DNA from: Symbiodinium microadriaticum
Taxonomy: Eukaryota; Sar; Dinophyceae; Suessiales; Symbiodiniaceae
DNA length: 64,000 bases
Assembly: GCA_001939145.1 (NCBI GenBank)
Contig: LSRX01000472.1
Location: 463,920 to 527,919 of the forward strand
Reading direction: 5' to 3'
The notes under the pieces are model-generated. The model made no database searches. It saw nothing but the letters and a program-made list of their open reading frames with translations, and was not told the DNA's origin. A program made the translations under genes and the position numbers. Positions 11,550-22,363 of the stretch are shown here, piece after piece; the stretch's first letter is position 1; every line of letters begins with the position of its first letter.

Positions 11550-11614
11550 TGGGTGCATGGTGGGATTGAACCAGCAACCGCGGCCTTCTTGTACCTGATC
11601 CACTGGAACACCCA
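11550..11614 (-). ncRNA. tRNA-like SINE-type remnant
   Basis: On the minus strand a 65-nt stretch begins TGGGTGT and ends GCACCCA, which pair as a 7-bp acceptor-like stem with one G-U. Inside are an A-box-like CCAGTGG and a good B-box GGTTCAATCCC, the internal promoter elements of RNA polymerase III. The T-arm pairs at four of five positions. It is too short for a normal tRNA and no clean anticodon arm forms. It is therefore better read as a tRNA-derived SINE head or tRNA pseudogene than as a working tRNA. Confidence 0.4.
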
Positions 11615-12229
11615 AGGTCTGTGAGAGTGCCTGCGCATACCTGGACAGTGTTCAAGCATCACCGTGCTCACCGTGATGTCCATGCCAGCAGTCATGTCGG
11701 AAACGATGTGGTGAAAATGCTGATAGCCAGCAGCACCAAAAGCTACAGGATTCACCATGCGAGGGAGGGGAGAGAGAGAGAGAGAGAAAAAATAAAGGGA
11801 GAGACTAAAGCAACAACAATGACAAAACATCAACAGGCCAGAAGTTCGGGCAATGAGAAATTTTCGGCACTCGCGAATCCGCCCCGAGCCATGATGAAGG
11901 CTTCGAGCTGAGAAAACATTCAACAACTAGCCATGTTCAGACGAAGAAATCTGAGACAACACCGTGATGTCAAGGACCGGTAGACAACTCAAACAACCCG
12001 TGGGTAAATGGGAACTCTTCCCAGCACGGCAGAACATCACAGTTCAAGCCAAAGATCCGTGCTTGCAGGAGGTGGACTTCCTCGGTCCAGACAGGACAGT
12101 TGTTGAAGAGAAGTTCTGGGTACATCTAACAGCCAGGTGGCCGGTTCTGACAGGGACGAGACGTCCAAGTTGTGAAGCACGATCCTGAGTCGCACAGCCC
12201 ACCGGAAGCCCCGCCTCGCAGACCTTCGT

Positions 12230-12645
12230 CAGGAACTCGTCAACTTCGTCTTACCGAGAGTCGCGATCTCAGCCATGTGCGCCGTGTCTGGAAGCTCCAC
12301 CGGCTTGGTGTCGTCATGTGCTACTTTGGGCTTCACTCCTGCAGAGATCACTGCCGGCAGCAGCGCCGCAACATCGCCCCAAAACTGCCGGACCTGTCCT
12401 GTCTTGCCCGGTTGCACCACCTCCGGTGACAACGTTGGTGCGGTCGTCGCCCAGGCTTCCAGGTTTGTTGTGGTGGAATAGGCTTTGGAGCAATCCGTGG
12501 GACCTGCTGAAGCCGACAGGCATGTCGTCTCAAAGTGTGTAAAGCTCAGCTTGTAGCATTTGGGCGATGTACGGATCTGTTTGGGGAAAAGAGAAGCAAA
12601 GTGCGAGCGGGGTCCTGAAATGACTTCGTAGTTCTCTGCTGGCAC
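12230..12645 (-). CDS. Possible 3' exons downstream of the PAN gene
   Basis: The minus frame holds exon-like text (GQVRQFWGDVAALLPAVISA) but no cysteine pattern. It may be the tail of the PAN-like gene or unrelated. No family was recognised and no boundary was established. Confidence 0.2.
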
Positions 12646-12794
12646 CCTATGAGCATCACCACCAGAAATGTGACAGCCGCCATCAGGCCAGTACGCGAAG
12701 AAGTTGCCTCGGAGAGAGCTTCACCCCTGAAGTTGCAGCACGGAAGGGCTTCTGTGTGGTCGGTCTGTCGGTCTACTGGTTCTCCTCCGAGAAG

Positions 12795-15700
12795 CAATAG
12801 ACCGTCAGTTTGCACCTCTGGCGACACGCCTCGTAGTTGGCCTCTGAAGTCCTGTGCACCAGGGATCGTTTTTGGCACGGGTCACACAAGACTTTTTTGA
12901 GCGCTGTCCCTGGGCAAACGGGAGTGCCTGAAGCTGAGGAACATGTCGGGTGGCTCGTATCGGAAGCCACGTTCCGCACAGTTCGACAGGGTCACCGGAG
13001 CTGCCGGCTCCTTGCGGCTCACGGAGCCTTCCTTAGCGGCTAGTGCCGCTGAGACAAGGCTTCTTGCAGCTGCTTGCAACGCTGCGAAGCCGAGCAGCTG
13101 GGCAAAAGTGCTGGATATACTCACCGGCCACACAGTCTTGGGCAAACATTGTGTCCCGGCGGGCGGCATCCAGTGTTAGTGGGAAAGGTGGCCCATACTC
13201 CTGCAACTCGCAGTGAACAAGATGTTCAGAGCCCGTGTTCACGGCAGCTACCGATAAAGCACGTCTGCCTGCGACGCATCCTCAATCCAGCAGCCATAAT
13301 TCGGAGCATAAGTCCAGTATTGACATCTGAAGTCCGAGTAGCACATGTGCTTGCAAAAGGATATCGCATCCTGTACATTCCTCAGTCGATCTAGTTCCAA
13401 AACCTGACCTCGCGCTGTCATTGAAATACGGCCTCTGCCACCAGGTTTCTGAAAGAATCCTTCGTCATTGTCGAAGCCTTTCCACAAACCTTACAACACG
13501 AGACCACAGAATGCAGCCGCTCAAGATTTGGCAGACGGCAACGTGGTCCCAGCCGAGCTTTATTCCTGCAAAGCTGCCAACTATCTGATACCCCGTCAGG
13601 TCCTTCAGCACTCGTACAGATCCATGCTGAAGCCGTTGAGCTTCCTTCGGCATGAAGTTGCCACGGACGAAGCAGTCCTGGCAAGAGACGCCTTCGGAGG
13701 TTTTTTGCATCGACTTGTTGAACTCTTGAACTGCCCATTGAACTGCCCAGCACTTGCGCGTCCTTGCCAAGCCCCTGCCAACAGCTGTTGTAAACCGTCT
13801 TCTGCCACGATTGGCACTCAGGATGCTGGCGGCAGTTCTCGCCTCAGGCTCTACCAATTCGATCAGGTGGGTAGTAGCCCGACGGCAAGTAAGTGGAAAG
13901 CCGCACTTGGATCCGTTGATCTCTTTCATCTCCTCAAGCCACAACATTTCACAACCATAGACCATGACGTTTCTTAAACGGCTCGTGTCCCACTTTGAGG
14001 CCAAGCATCTACAAGGCCGACACATTTCCCCGGCCACCCGTTCTTCGTGTCGTCGAGCACGTCGACCTGCAGCAAGCCAGCAGATCCAAACTACGAAATA
14101 CCCAAGCATTGCCAAAGCCAGCCCAAGGCCTGAGTGCAAGGAAGGGGCGCCCCGTCCCAACTCTTTGGCCAACACTCCAGGCCATAGGGCTGCTTGCCAC
14201 CTCAGCGCCAGCGGAGAAAAAAAAAGGGTCTCCTCTATGGGAGCCTCACAACCCCCCTCAAGGGGCGTTTGCTGAAATCCTAAATGACCCCAGGCAGTCA
14301 GTGTCATGTACTTGCAGCAATGGCATAACACTTGCATGTATGCGCAGTAAACGTTTCCGTCCCACGTGGTTTCAGCACACCTAGCTCTCTCTCTGCGTGT
14401 AGCAAAACCAACTGCGTTGTCCGCGTGCAAAGGGAAAGCCTTTTGATCCTCAGGGATCATACCTGCACCCATATCCTTCCACCGAAAGGGGGATATTCGG
14501 GGGCAGTTTTCTGGTAGCGGAGCCTGTGTTGGGCTCGCCCCCTCGCCTAATACCGCCACAGCGGCTGGCTGCGGCCAACCGCTTACCCAGGCATGTGCCG
14601 AGGTTGCGCGATGTCGGCACAATCTAGTGATGACAGCAACAGTAGCTCCTCCGGACGATACTCAGAGGACGAGATGTCTCAAGGTCCAGCGTCTTATGCC
14701 GCAAGCCAGGCATGTGGAATGAGCGACAAGATGCTCAGCCATCTCGGTATAACACCGAAAGTAGCACCAGCTTATGATGGCACCACTTCGTGGTTTGAGT
14801 ATGAACAACTCATTGATGACTGGTGCGACATTACAAGGCTGGACGAATCGAAAAGGGGCGTCTCTCAAAACGAGGCTCTCCGGTCTTGCAAACCTGCGAA
14901 AAAAACACTAGACCGAACAACGCTTACCGCCGCCGATGGAGTGGAACACTTCAACAGGAAGCTGCGACCCTACTTCGTGAAGGATGAACAGTATATTTTT
15001 GTGTGGAGATTCCTGGGTGTCTTCAAGGCATGGAAAGGCAACCAAGACTTCGTCACTCGGATTGCCCAGTTCGATATCGTCCTGCAAAGGTTGCGAAACT
15101 CCTGGATGGACTTTCTACCCGGGGTAGCTCTGGCAGATGGCCCACCAGAATTCGCTAATGCCCTCAGGCAGGATGCGACTTTCATGCGCTTACAGGACGC
15201 CACGGAACAGGCGACATACGCTGAAAGGCAATTCCGGGAATGGAACTGTGCGCGTGAAGATGCCCACAGACGTTCCTGCCCATTGGATGACAATCTCCTG
15301 TCTCTCTTGTTCCTCGTACAGTCCCAGTTGAATGACAACCAAAAAGAAAGATTAGTCTCTACATTGACTAATCGTCAACGTTACCGGATAGAAACATACT
15401 CGTATACTGTCGTTCGCCAAACTATGTTTGAGCGGTTCGCGACCACGAGGACGGCTCTTCAAGTCCCCAATATCCGGCGCTCTGCTCACAAACAGGACCG
15501 TCGTGCAAGGAGAGACATGCTCTGCAAGCGTGGAGGCCGAAAATTGCCCCTGGACCAAGGTGAGTATGATGGAGCAGAAGGCTAATTACTGGCTCCAAGA
15601 CGAGGAGGAAGGGTTCCTCGCAAACGAGGACGAGTCAGTCTGCTGGGTCATTGATGAACACGGGGCCCCGCTGCGAGGAGATTTAAACGTGGCAAAAGAC

Positions 15701-18700
15701 CCCGTGCGCATCCCGGTTCCCCGGGAAGAGCAAAAGGCGGCAAGCAAAGATCACGAGGCCGTTTCAGGCGCTATCGTTCCAAAGGGAGAGCCAACCAGGC
15801 AGACGGTCAAGAGCATCCATCCGATCCCGGTTACTACGGCAAAGGATAAGGAAAAGGAAAGGATACAGGTGGCAAGGGCAAAGGAAAAGGAAAGGACAAG
15901 GGTGACAAAGGAAAGTCCTTTATGAAGGAGCGAAGAAAGGAAAACCGCATCCTCCACAAGGGCTCAAGCGAACGCTTCCCCCGGAGCCTATGAAGCCACC
16001 GCCACAAAGACAGCTACTATGCTGATCCAGGATGAAGCTATAACGAGCAACAGTCTTATTCATACGCAGCGTTTGCCTCAAGCCGAAGGACACGGAAAAA
16101 GAGAAGGAGAAGAACAAAAGTATCATCGGGAACCGGCACAGATCCGAATCCGCAGACAAGCCCGTGTCTAACCCCTACGAGAGTTACCCTTCCCTGATAG
16201 CTGGTACAACAGGTCAGGAAGAACACCGTGGAACTTAAACTGCCACAACAGTGTTCCCAATGCCGCACAAATGTGCTGTGGGGTCTTACTGAACGCATCA
16301 ATCATCTTGCCCGAAATCCTACATACGTCATTCTGGACTCAGGATGCACTCGTGCCATGGGTTCCCGCTATGCAGTCAATAGACTAATCAAGGCGGTGGG
16401 GCGCTATGCGCCCGTACTTTTTCACCTTCAAACACCAAGTTTTCTTTTGCTGACAGCGACACTGCTCTGATCAAGGAGAACGTCACTTTACGGTTCAAAA
16501 CCACGCCACCACGCGACACCACGATTCAAGTTCTTGACCAAGGCCGCGTGCCCACTCTGTTCTCCATTGAACAGATGCGGAACCCGCGCATGACTCTGGA
16601 ATGTAGCCCAACGGCAGACCTAGCTTCCTGTGGATCCTTTGGATTGTACAAAACGCTTCTCCCTGTAAGCACAATAAGCATCTTGTGCTAGACCTGCTCA
16701 GCTTTTTTCCACCTGGAAGAAGAATCGCCAGAGTAATCTTTCTTCTGCAGCCACAGCTTCTGCACATGCAGCCGGAGATAAAAGGAAGGCTGACCCAACG
16801 GCTGATGCTCCTGGTTGTCCTGCCTGCTCAGGAAGACACAGGACGCACACGTATAAACCTGGCTGCAAGAAATATGAAAGACCAGAGCCTTCCATGGAAG
16901 GGTCCTCCGAACCATCCACCGGTAGTTCAACAGAAGGTGATGCACCATCTCGAAGATTGACGAAGAAGGCCAAGCCTTCTTTCAAGCCCAAGGTTCCTGT
17001 AACAGCAAATGAACCGGTTCCTGGAGCTGACAACGGCGCTGGTGTCAAACCACTTGGGTCAAGTGAACACCCGGCTCCAGAACCATCGTCTTCTTCGAGA
17101 GAAGGGCCAGCGGTGAGATTTGAGGAGGAACCTGCCGCAGCAGAAGCACCTTCGCTTCCCTTCACACTCAGAAGAATCCATGAGAAGCTCAAGGATCCCG
17201 CTGAAATTTACAAGCTTCACCTGAAGCATCACCACATGAATGTTGAGCATTTCAAGCGGAGGACTGCAGCCGTGCAGATACCAAAGGAAATCTACGATCT
17301 TTATGGCCGACTGGTGAAGAAATGTGCTATCTGTCAGGAGCACAAGAAAGCTCCTTCTAGAGCCAAGATCCAGGACTTCGTTCTGAAGTTTTTGGCGATC
17401 TCACCTGCGCTGATCATGGAGACTTGCCAATTCCTGGCAAGGTAGCTAGGTTAATGTTTCTCATGTTGTATGATGGAGCAACTAATCTTGTAACTGCCGA
17501 AGTTGTCCAGGACGAGGAGGGGCCCACGACAATGTCACTCATGACAGAATACTTTGAGAAGTATCAAGGTACTCCAAAGGTCGTCATGGCAGATCAGGCG
17601 TTTATGACTGCAAAAAAAGAGGCCTACTACAATAGGCAAAACATTAAAGCTGTCGCTACAAGACCTGGTACTCCTTGGCCGAACAGAGCAGAAGCTGCTG
17701 TGAGGTTACTGAAACATCAGCTTTAGCTCTGCTTAACATCCACGAAGGTTACGAACTCTTCAATGCAATTGTCGTGAATTACGGCAACATTGTTCGCCAA
17801 GCTTGCTTAGCAACAAACTTTTCCGTTACATATGCGGAGTGACGCCACTTGAGCTTGCATTCGGCCGGAGACCACGTGACGTTCTCACACCTGAAAACTC
17901 TGAATCAAACCAACTTGCCGGTAACCCGACAGATGCAGAAGTTACTGCCAGAGCTGTCCGTGAACTTGCCAACAAATCTTATCAAAAAGCCCGGCAATCA
18001 GATAATGTCAGAAGAAATTTGGCAGCTCAACTCTCACAATGCCGGTATGTCGTGGTCTGTTGACCCTTCTAAGATCGGTTCCACAGGCTGCCGACAAGGA
18101 GCGTGTGTAAAAGGAAAGGTTGTTTCAGAGCTAGGTGGTTCCATGGTAGGCGTAGATTTAGGAACATTCACTGTCCGTGTTTTTGGTCGAAACTACGCAG
18201 GACCTTACAACAGATGTTAGATTCCTTTATCTGCTCCAGAGGAAGGCTATGACATGTGCAGGATCGGACCACGCAGGCTGTATGGTGACATTCGATGCAG
18301 CATGATATCCAATGAATCCAATGGACTCAGTGCGCCTCACCAAGACTGTCATTGGCAAGTGACATCTGCAGGTAAGATTAATTCTCTGGAACTTTACAGT
18401 GGTTCCTCGAGGCTAAGCCACTGTAGAACTTCGTAGCGGTCTTGACCTTCAATGACCGCGGGGTCGTGCAAAACTCTCACGGATTAAGAAGCGAGTCTAT
18501 TATTGTTGTGTCACCGGACCAAGCACACTGGTCTAACTGGAGCTCTTACTGGAGAGGCAAATCACAAGAAGGCCAAGCCGTTCTCAAGTTTTGTGAGTCT
18601 ATCGCAGATCACCAAATGAGATCAGGCCGCTACTTTGTTCTCAAAAACCATATTGAAGCAAAATCTGGTCTTCCCAGGAAGCCAAATGTATGCTGTCTAA

Positions 18701-21683
18701 ACCAAGGATCTCGTACGAAGTACGCAATCTCCAGTTTTGGCATGAATTATCCAACTGGGTCTTACCATGCCTCACCTGCACAACCTGCCACCGCAGGTCC
18801 TACTGCCAATTCAGCGTAATGCCAAAACCACGAAGAAACAAGATCACTCTCCCAAGTGTGACTCAGGTGCTGGCGACTACGGATCAGCGACCAAAATTTC
18901 GCAAGTTTATCCGTACGAGTTCTGTGAGATTTTCACGGCGTGTCTTTCAAGGTGTCTTGGAAGAGACCCGTGTGCTTCACATCTTTCACTTGTGATTGAC
19001 CTGCTTCAGTACTCTGGCGATTCACATCTCGTAGGTATTTCAGATCTTGTAGATACGGAGTATTCCTACTTATCAGAGAATCCTCTCAAGGAATCTAAAC
19101 TGATGCAAGGTAGCAATAATATTCGGTCTGGGTCTTTAGTCACAAGAACCATTTTCTGCCTAACAAGACTGAGCTGCTGGTGCATCATGCCCTCACCTTC
19201 TTCCCTTGATGCACTTGTTAAAGATGTGACACATCTCTGGACCCGTCTCTTCCCGGAACTGCCTTCGAGCAGTGTACAATTTATCGCGGTACTCTAGGCC
19301 CTAGGCGTACAAAAAGCACTCTCAAGTGCTAAAAACTGAGTCCTTATTTACTGGAACAAAAGGCACCCCGGTGACACTCTTACTGTTTGTCAACCTCACC
19401 AGGCCTGGGACAGACTTCACCCAGCAACATTGTCGGGGGTGTCTTTCCAGATGAAAGACCACAAAACCGCCCCACCGAGGGGGTCTGCTGCCAAATGTCA
19501 ACACTGCACCAGTGTCTCCTTCCGACCCTTCGGAGCCGATGAGCACTGATCGCTCTCCCGTTTCTAGTGATGATGCGACAACGCTTGAACCAAATGAGGA
19601 TATGCCGGCGGCACCGCCGCCTCGTCCTCCTCCTCCGAACTCCTGCTCAGGAGGAGCCTCGCGTGCATGCACCTCTTCAACGTCCGTCTCCTCGGCGCCT
19701 GCAAGGGGGGGGGTGATCTCTCTCGTCACGCAGCCTCAGAAACAAAGGCAGTACCGAAGGCCTCCGGGCGCGTGCTACCTTTGGCACACGATGACGGTGA
19801 ACGACAGTTGTCTTCGGACGAACTTATTCCGCACGATCCTGTTCAGCCGTCGCAGCTTCCTCGCAATTCCGGCTCTCCGGAACCTGACACTGACACTGAA
19901 TCTGATGACACACGTTATTTACTCTACACACGTTGTTACTCTGATGAAGAAGGCGATTTAGTCATCGACGAAAACGACCGTCGGAACCAGAGAACGAGCA
20001 TAAAGCCAAGGCTAACAGCTCAGAAGCTGGAACCGCAAAGGCTAAGCCTGAAGCAAAGCCAAAAGAAGAGCCGAAGGCTAATCCAATTCCACCAGCACCG
20101 GAGGAGTTTGATCGCAATGATTGTGCCTCCACCTCGGTATCTTCGACTCGGACGAAGAGGCATACGATGGTCCGGATTCCCATCCCGACGAAACGCATCC
20201 GCAACAATATGCGGACAGCTATCGGCATGAAGCATAGATTCCCACAGGAACAATCTTGCCTAAACGTGTTACGCTCCCACAAGAGCAAAAACACTCTGCA
20301 TTAATTCATTTTGAACGCGTAGGCAAAACATATTCAGCTGTGCTAACGTATCTAACTCTTACACCCCAACTTCACTTCGCATCACACTTGATGACGATTC
20401 GTTATGACACATACCCGTGAGTGGAAATGCCATGCTTACGGTAAAATGTCTCTGTTTGTTTGCTTAAATCCTAAATGCCCCCAGGCAGTCAATGGAATAA
20501 CACTTGCATGTATGCGCCGTAACCGTTCCCGTCTCAAGTGGTTCCAAGACACTAGCTCTCTCTGTGTGCAGCAAAGCCAATTGTGTTGTCCGCGTGAAAA
20601 GGCAAGCCTTTAGATCCTCAGGGATTATACCTGCACCCATATACTTCCACCGAAGGGGGGATATTCGGGGGCAAGGGGACCCCGTTGCACAACCCTATAC
20701 GACTATACGACCTCTTAAAGGGGACCCCTAATATAGCACCCTATAGTACTCCTGGAAGGGGACCCTCTACAGGTAGCACCTTATAGTCCCCCTTTAAGGC
20801 TTCCTTCAGGGTCCCCCGGCCTGGCCATGCGCTGTTGGAGGCTTCGGCAGATTGACCGGGGAAACCATTCCCTGGCGTCTCGGTGCTGCACCTGGGGTTC
20901 AGGGTTTAGGGATGAGGGTTTAGGGTTTAGGGTTCAGGGTTCAGGGTTAGGGTTTCCTCAACACCGAGCAGGACTGTAGAGCCTTGCAGGCAGGTGCATT
21001 CCTTCTGCATCGCAGGTTCTGTAGCCTGCAAAATGCTGCGATCAATGGCACCTTCCGTCTGCGCACAACATGCAGAAAGCACTTCGCCTACGATCAAGTA
21101 GGGGCTGTCCACGGGAACTTCGACTGCGTTGATGTCCTGACAGATGCTTGTCCACGCAGAGTCCCTATCGCAGTGGAAGTTTCCGCACAACTCTCTGTTT
21201 GCATGCTGAGGGAAAGACAGCGAACCAGCATTCTCCCCAGAAAGCCCTGTAGGAGAACTTGACGCACCCATCAACGTATTGACAATGCTCTTGGCATAGC
21301 CTTGGGTGTGCTACGAGTGGAAGAGGGCTCAGCAAAGTTTCGTGAAGAGCAACTTCTGCCAAGCAGCTTCAGACTGGTTGTGTTGATGTTCTTGTTCGGA
21401 ATATACCGGTCAAATTTAAAACCTCAATCGGCATCCGCTTGACAGACTGCTCTACACTGCTTCAAGTGTTGACATGCAGGGCTAGAGTTCTCCGATACCA
21501 CCAGGACCTGGCCTCTGACAAAGCAGCCCAGCGGGCTGCCTTGCATGAAGGTCACATCCTCGTTGGTCTGGGCTTGCAGCAGGGGCGCCTGCGGTTCTGG
21601 CGGCCCTTTCTTTCTCTTAACTCGGCTGTCTGACAAGCGGCCTGCAGCCCGAGGCCCAGGAAAAGCAGCAGCCGCCGGGCCAT
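12795..21683 (-). CDS. Secreted multi-PAN/Apple-like protein, exons scattered around an LTR element
   Basis: Cysteine-patterned exon pieces occur in one orientation. A likely start at 21683 encodes a signal peptide (MARRLLLFLGLGLQAAC). Next come GCFVRG...CRAVCQADA (about 21530-21424), CQEHCQYVDGCVKFSY and GECWF (21300-21219), DCFVRGNFMPKEA (13690-13640), CKHMCYSDFRCQYWTYAP and GCWIED (13440-13250), CAERGFRYEPPDM (12983-12942) and YEACRQRC (12845-12800). The CFVRG-like starts and C-x3-C...F/W-x-x-G-x-C ends match PAN/Apple-type extracellular domains common in dinoflagellate predicted proteins. The middle of the span is filled by the + strand LTR retrotransposon, which would sit in an intron. 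Alternatively these are two neighbouring paralogues. Exact splice sites were not fixed. An extracellular binding role is likely from the fold; the ligand is unknown. Confidence 0.5.
14270..14505 (+). repeat. 5' LTR of the copia-type element
   Basis: 236 bp, TGCTGAAATCC at the start and GATATTCGGGGGCA at the end. It aligns along its length to 20461-20673. A 19-nt insertion (about 14300-14318) is absent from the 3' copy. Confidence 0.88.
14512..14523 (+). other. Primer-binding site
   Basis: TGGTAGCGGAGC lies 6 nt after the 5' LTR. It differs at two positions from TGGTATCAGAGC, the classical copia/plant-type site complementary to the 3' end of initiator tRNA-Met. The position and TGG start fit a priming site. 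Confidence 0.65.
14611..15585 (+). pseudogene. gag-like ORF of the copia-type element
   Basis: An open frame from Met at 14611 (an earlier in-frame Met lies at 14593) gives about 324 aa. A Ser/Asp-rich N-terminus is followed by a segment with YDGTTSWFEYEQLIDDWCDI, RKLRPYFVKDEQYIF and NSWMDFLPG. I associate this pattern with gag of dinoflagellate copia elements (the helical UBN2/retrotran_gag region). The frame then runs off: the expected continuation (YWLQDEEEGFLANEDESVCW) appears in another frame at about 15590-15650, so an indel near 15430-15580 has broken it. It would have formed the particle coat. Confidence 0.75.
15586..16230 (+). pseudogene. gag-pol linker with Lys/Gly-rich nucleic-acid-binding stretch
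   Basis: Continuation of gag after the frameshift. An acidic Trp-containing segment (LANEDESVCWVIDEHG) is followed near 15835-15930 by a KGKGKGKDKGDKGK-like basic repeat visible in a third frame, then by degraded sequence. No intact zinc knuckle is seen. Confidence 0.5.
16228..16470 (+). pseudogene. Aspartic protease fragment of pol
   Basis: The frame reads PTYVILDSGCTRAMGSR. This is the DSG active-site loop of a retroviral-type aspartic protease with its hydrophobic flank, in the position expected for copia pol. The downstream half is in other frames (for example a TLFSIEQMRNP-like segment near 16540-16590), so the enzyme is not intact. Confidence 0.7.
16894..17445 (+). pseudogene. pol segment with integrase N-terminal zinc finger
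   Basis: A Pro/Ser/Glu-rich stretch is followed at about 17205-17355 by a HHCC-type arrangement: LHLKHHHMNVEHF, then CAICQEHKKAPSR. This is the integrase zinc-binding domain. A frameshift near 17390 separates it from the catalytic core. Confidence 0.75.
17390..17726 (+). pseudogene. Integrase catalytic core fragment
   Basis: In the frame opened after the shift, EVFGDLTCADHGDLP supplies the first catalytic Asp, VVMADQAFM the second and PWPNRAEAAV the Glu, giving the D,D,E triad of a retroviral-type integrase. A stop at 17724 ends the frame. A later segment (17860-18010, TPLELAFGRRPRDV) is the usual post-core integrase region in another frame. Confidence 0.78.
18380..18700 (+). pseudogene. Decayed methyltransferase-like segment in pol
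   Basis: LELYSGSSRLS (18386-18418) matches the F-x-G-x-G SAM-binding motif I style of cytosine-C5 and related methyltransferases. After a frame change, IIVVSPDQAHWSNW (about 18497-18541) stands where the catalytic motif IV would be, followed by LKFCESIADHQ and SGRYFVLKNH. The catalytic Pro-Cys is not present, and at least one stop and one shift interrupt it, so it is inactive. Capture of DNA methyltransferases by dinoflagellate LTR elements has been reported; assignment of this segment to that class is inference. Confidence 0.5.
18700..20460 (+). pseudogene. 3' part of the element, no RT recognised
   Basis: Fragments in different frames include VYPYEFCEIF (near 18905), a CTIYRGTLGPR-like piece (near 19280), Pro-rich and acidic stretches (19580-19660, 19880-20000) and Lys/Gln-rich text to 20230. 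I found no FADD/YVDD box, no RT fingers motif and no RNase H acidic set. About 1.8 kb remain before the 3' LTR, so RT-RNase H has probably been deleted. Alternatively the element was always non-autonomous. Confidence 0.5.
20461..20673 (+). repeat. 3' LTR of the copia-type element
   Basis: 213 bp beginning TGCTTAAATCC and ending GATATTCGGGGGCA. It is homologous to 14270-14505 with scattered substitutions. No clear polypurine tract precedes it. Confidence 0.87.
20673..20820. repeat. Degenerate tandem repeat with AAGGGGACCC units
   Basis: AAGGGGACCC recurs at 20673, 20718 and 20756 with CCTATA-like words between, giving three diverged units of about 40 bp. CTTAAAGGGGAC near 20714 and GTCCCCCTTTAAG near 20787 form an inverted repeat. 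The array touches the 3' LTR. Confidence 0.6.
20896..20955. repeat. Interstitial TTTAGGG telomere-like array
   Basis: Imperfect TTTAGGG units, some changed to TTCAGGG or TTAGGG. TTTAGGG is the plant-type telomere unit also used in dinoflagellates. The array lies well inside a gene-containing region, so it is interstitial. Confidence 0.8.
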
Positions 21684-22363
21684 GGGCTCCGGCCGGCGCC
21701 CCACGGCGCACCTCAGCTCCGCGTCTCGGCACCAGAACACCACAACTCCTCTCCCCTGGCCTCCAAACCAACGATCGTGTAATCCAGATGTTCCTAACCT
21801 GATACTTAGAGCTTGAGCCCGCGCGCACCGAAAGGTCTGTCGGCTCATCATGTTCATCCTTCTCCCTTGGTTTGCAGCAAATGCTCACCATCCTGTACGC
21901 ATCTCAAAATTGTGTTGCTGCTATCAGCCCGTGCCAAGCTCTCAATCAGACCGTACGGATAACAGCGAATGAACCCTTTCCCGAGGACCCCGTGTGCAAG
22001 AATGTATGACAAACGGACAGAACCACAAGCTGTTACCGTCTGTCACAAGCCCAAAGCCCCTGCTGCCCTGCTCCGCCTGCTTCGCCTTCACTCGAGCCGA
22101 GGCCCTTGGACCCCTGAGTCAGATCTGATTACTACAGGCTGCACCCGCTTCAGGAAGAAAACCCGACAAAGCTGCTGCGGGTGTGTCCCGGACCTCTTCG
22201 AGGAGGCAGGGCTCGGGCCCACCTCGCGTGCAACGCACCCTTTGATCCGCTGATGCATGAACCGAGCTTCGCTGCACCATTCTCGGCTCTGCTTTTTCGC
22301 CGGGAAACTATGGGAAACTTGGACATAATAGCTGTGGAAGTGAGTCTCCAAGCTCGTGCCCTA

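Larger units (their letters stand above)
14270..20673 (+). mobile_element. Ty1/copia-type LTR retrotransposon, decayed
   Basis: Two direct repeats (14270-14505 and 20461-20673), both beginning TG and ending CA, bound a + strand gag-pol remnant. Order: 5' LTR, primer-binding site at 14512, gag, acidic linker, Lys/Gly-rich region, protease (about 16300), integrase zinc finger (17210-17350), integrase core (17390-17720), integrase C-terminal segment, methyltransferase-like segment (18380-18700), unclassified region, 3' LTR. Integrase before any RT position, together with the gag type, places it in the copia group. Several frameshifts and stops, and clear substitutions plus a 19-nt indel between the LTRs, indicate an old, immobile copy. 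No reverse transcriptase motif was seen. AAGGGG occurs at both outer edges (14260, 20673) as a weak target-duplication candidate. It sits inside a minus-strand PAN-like gene or between two such genes. Confidence 0.88.

Noticed and set aside
11550..11614. A functional tRNA gene
   Set aside because: Too short, no proper anticodon arm and an imperfect T-arm. Kept only as a tRNA-like remnant.
13465..14622. 385-codon minus-strand open frame
   Set aside because: It runs through the 5' LTR and primer-binding site of the copia-type element and joins PAN-like exon text with LTR sequence, so it is not one gene.
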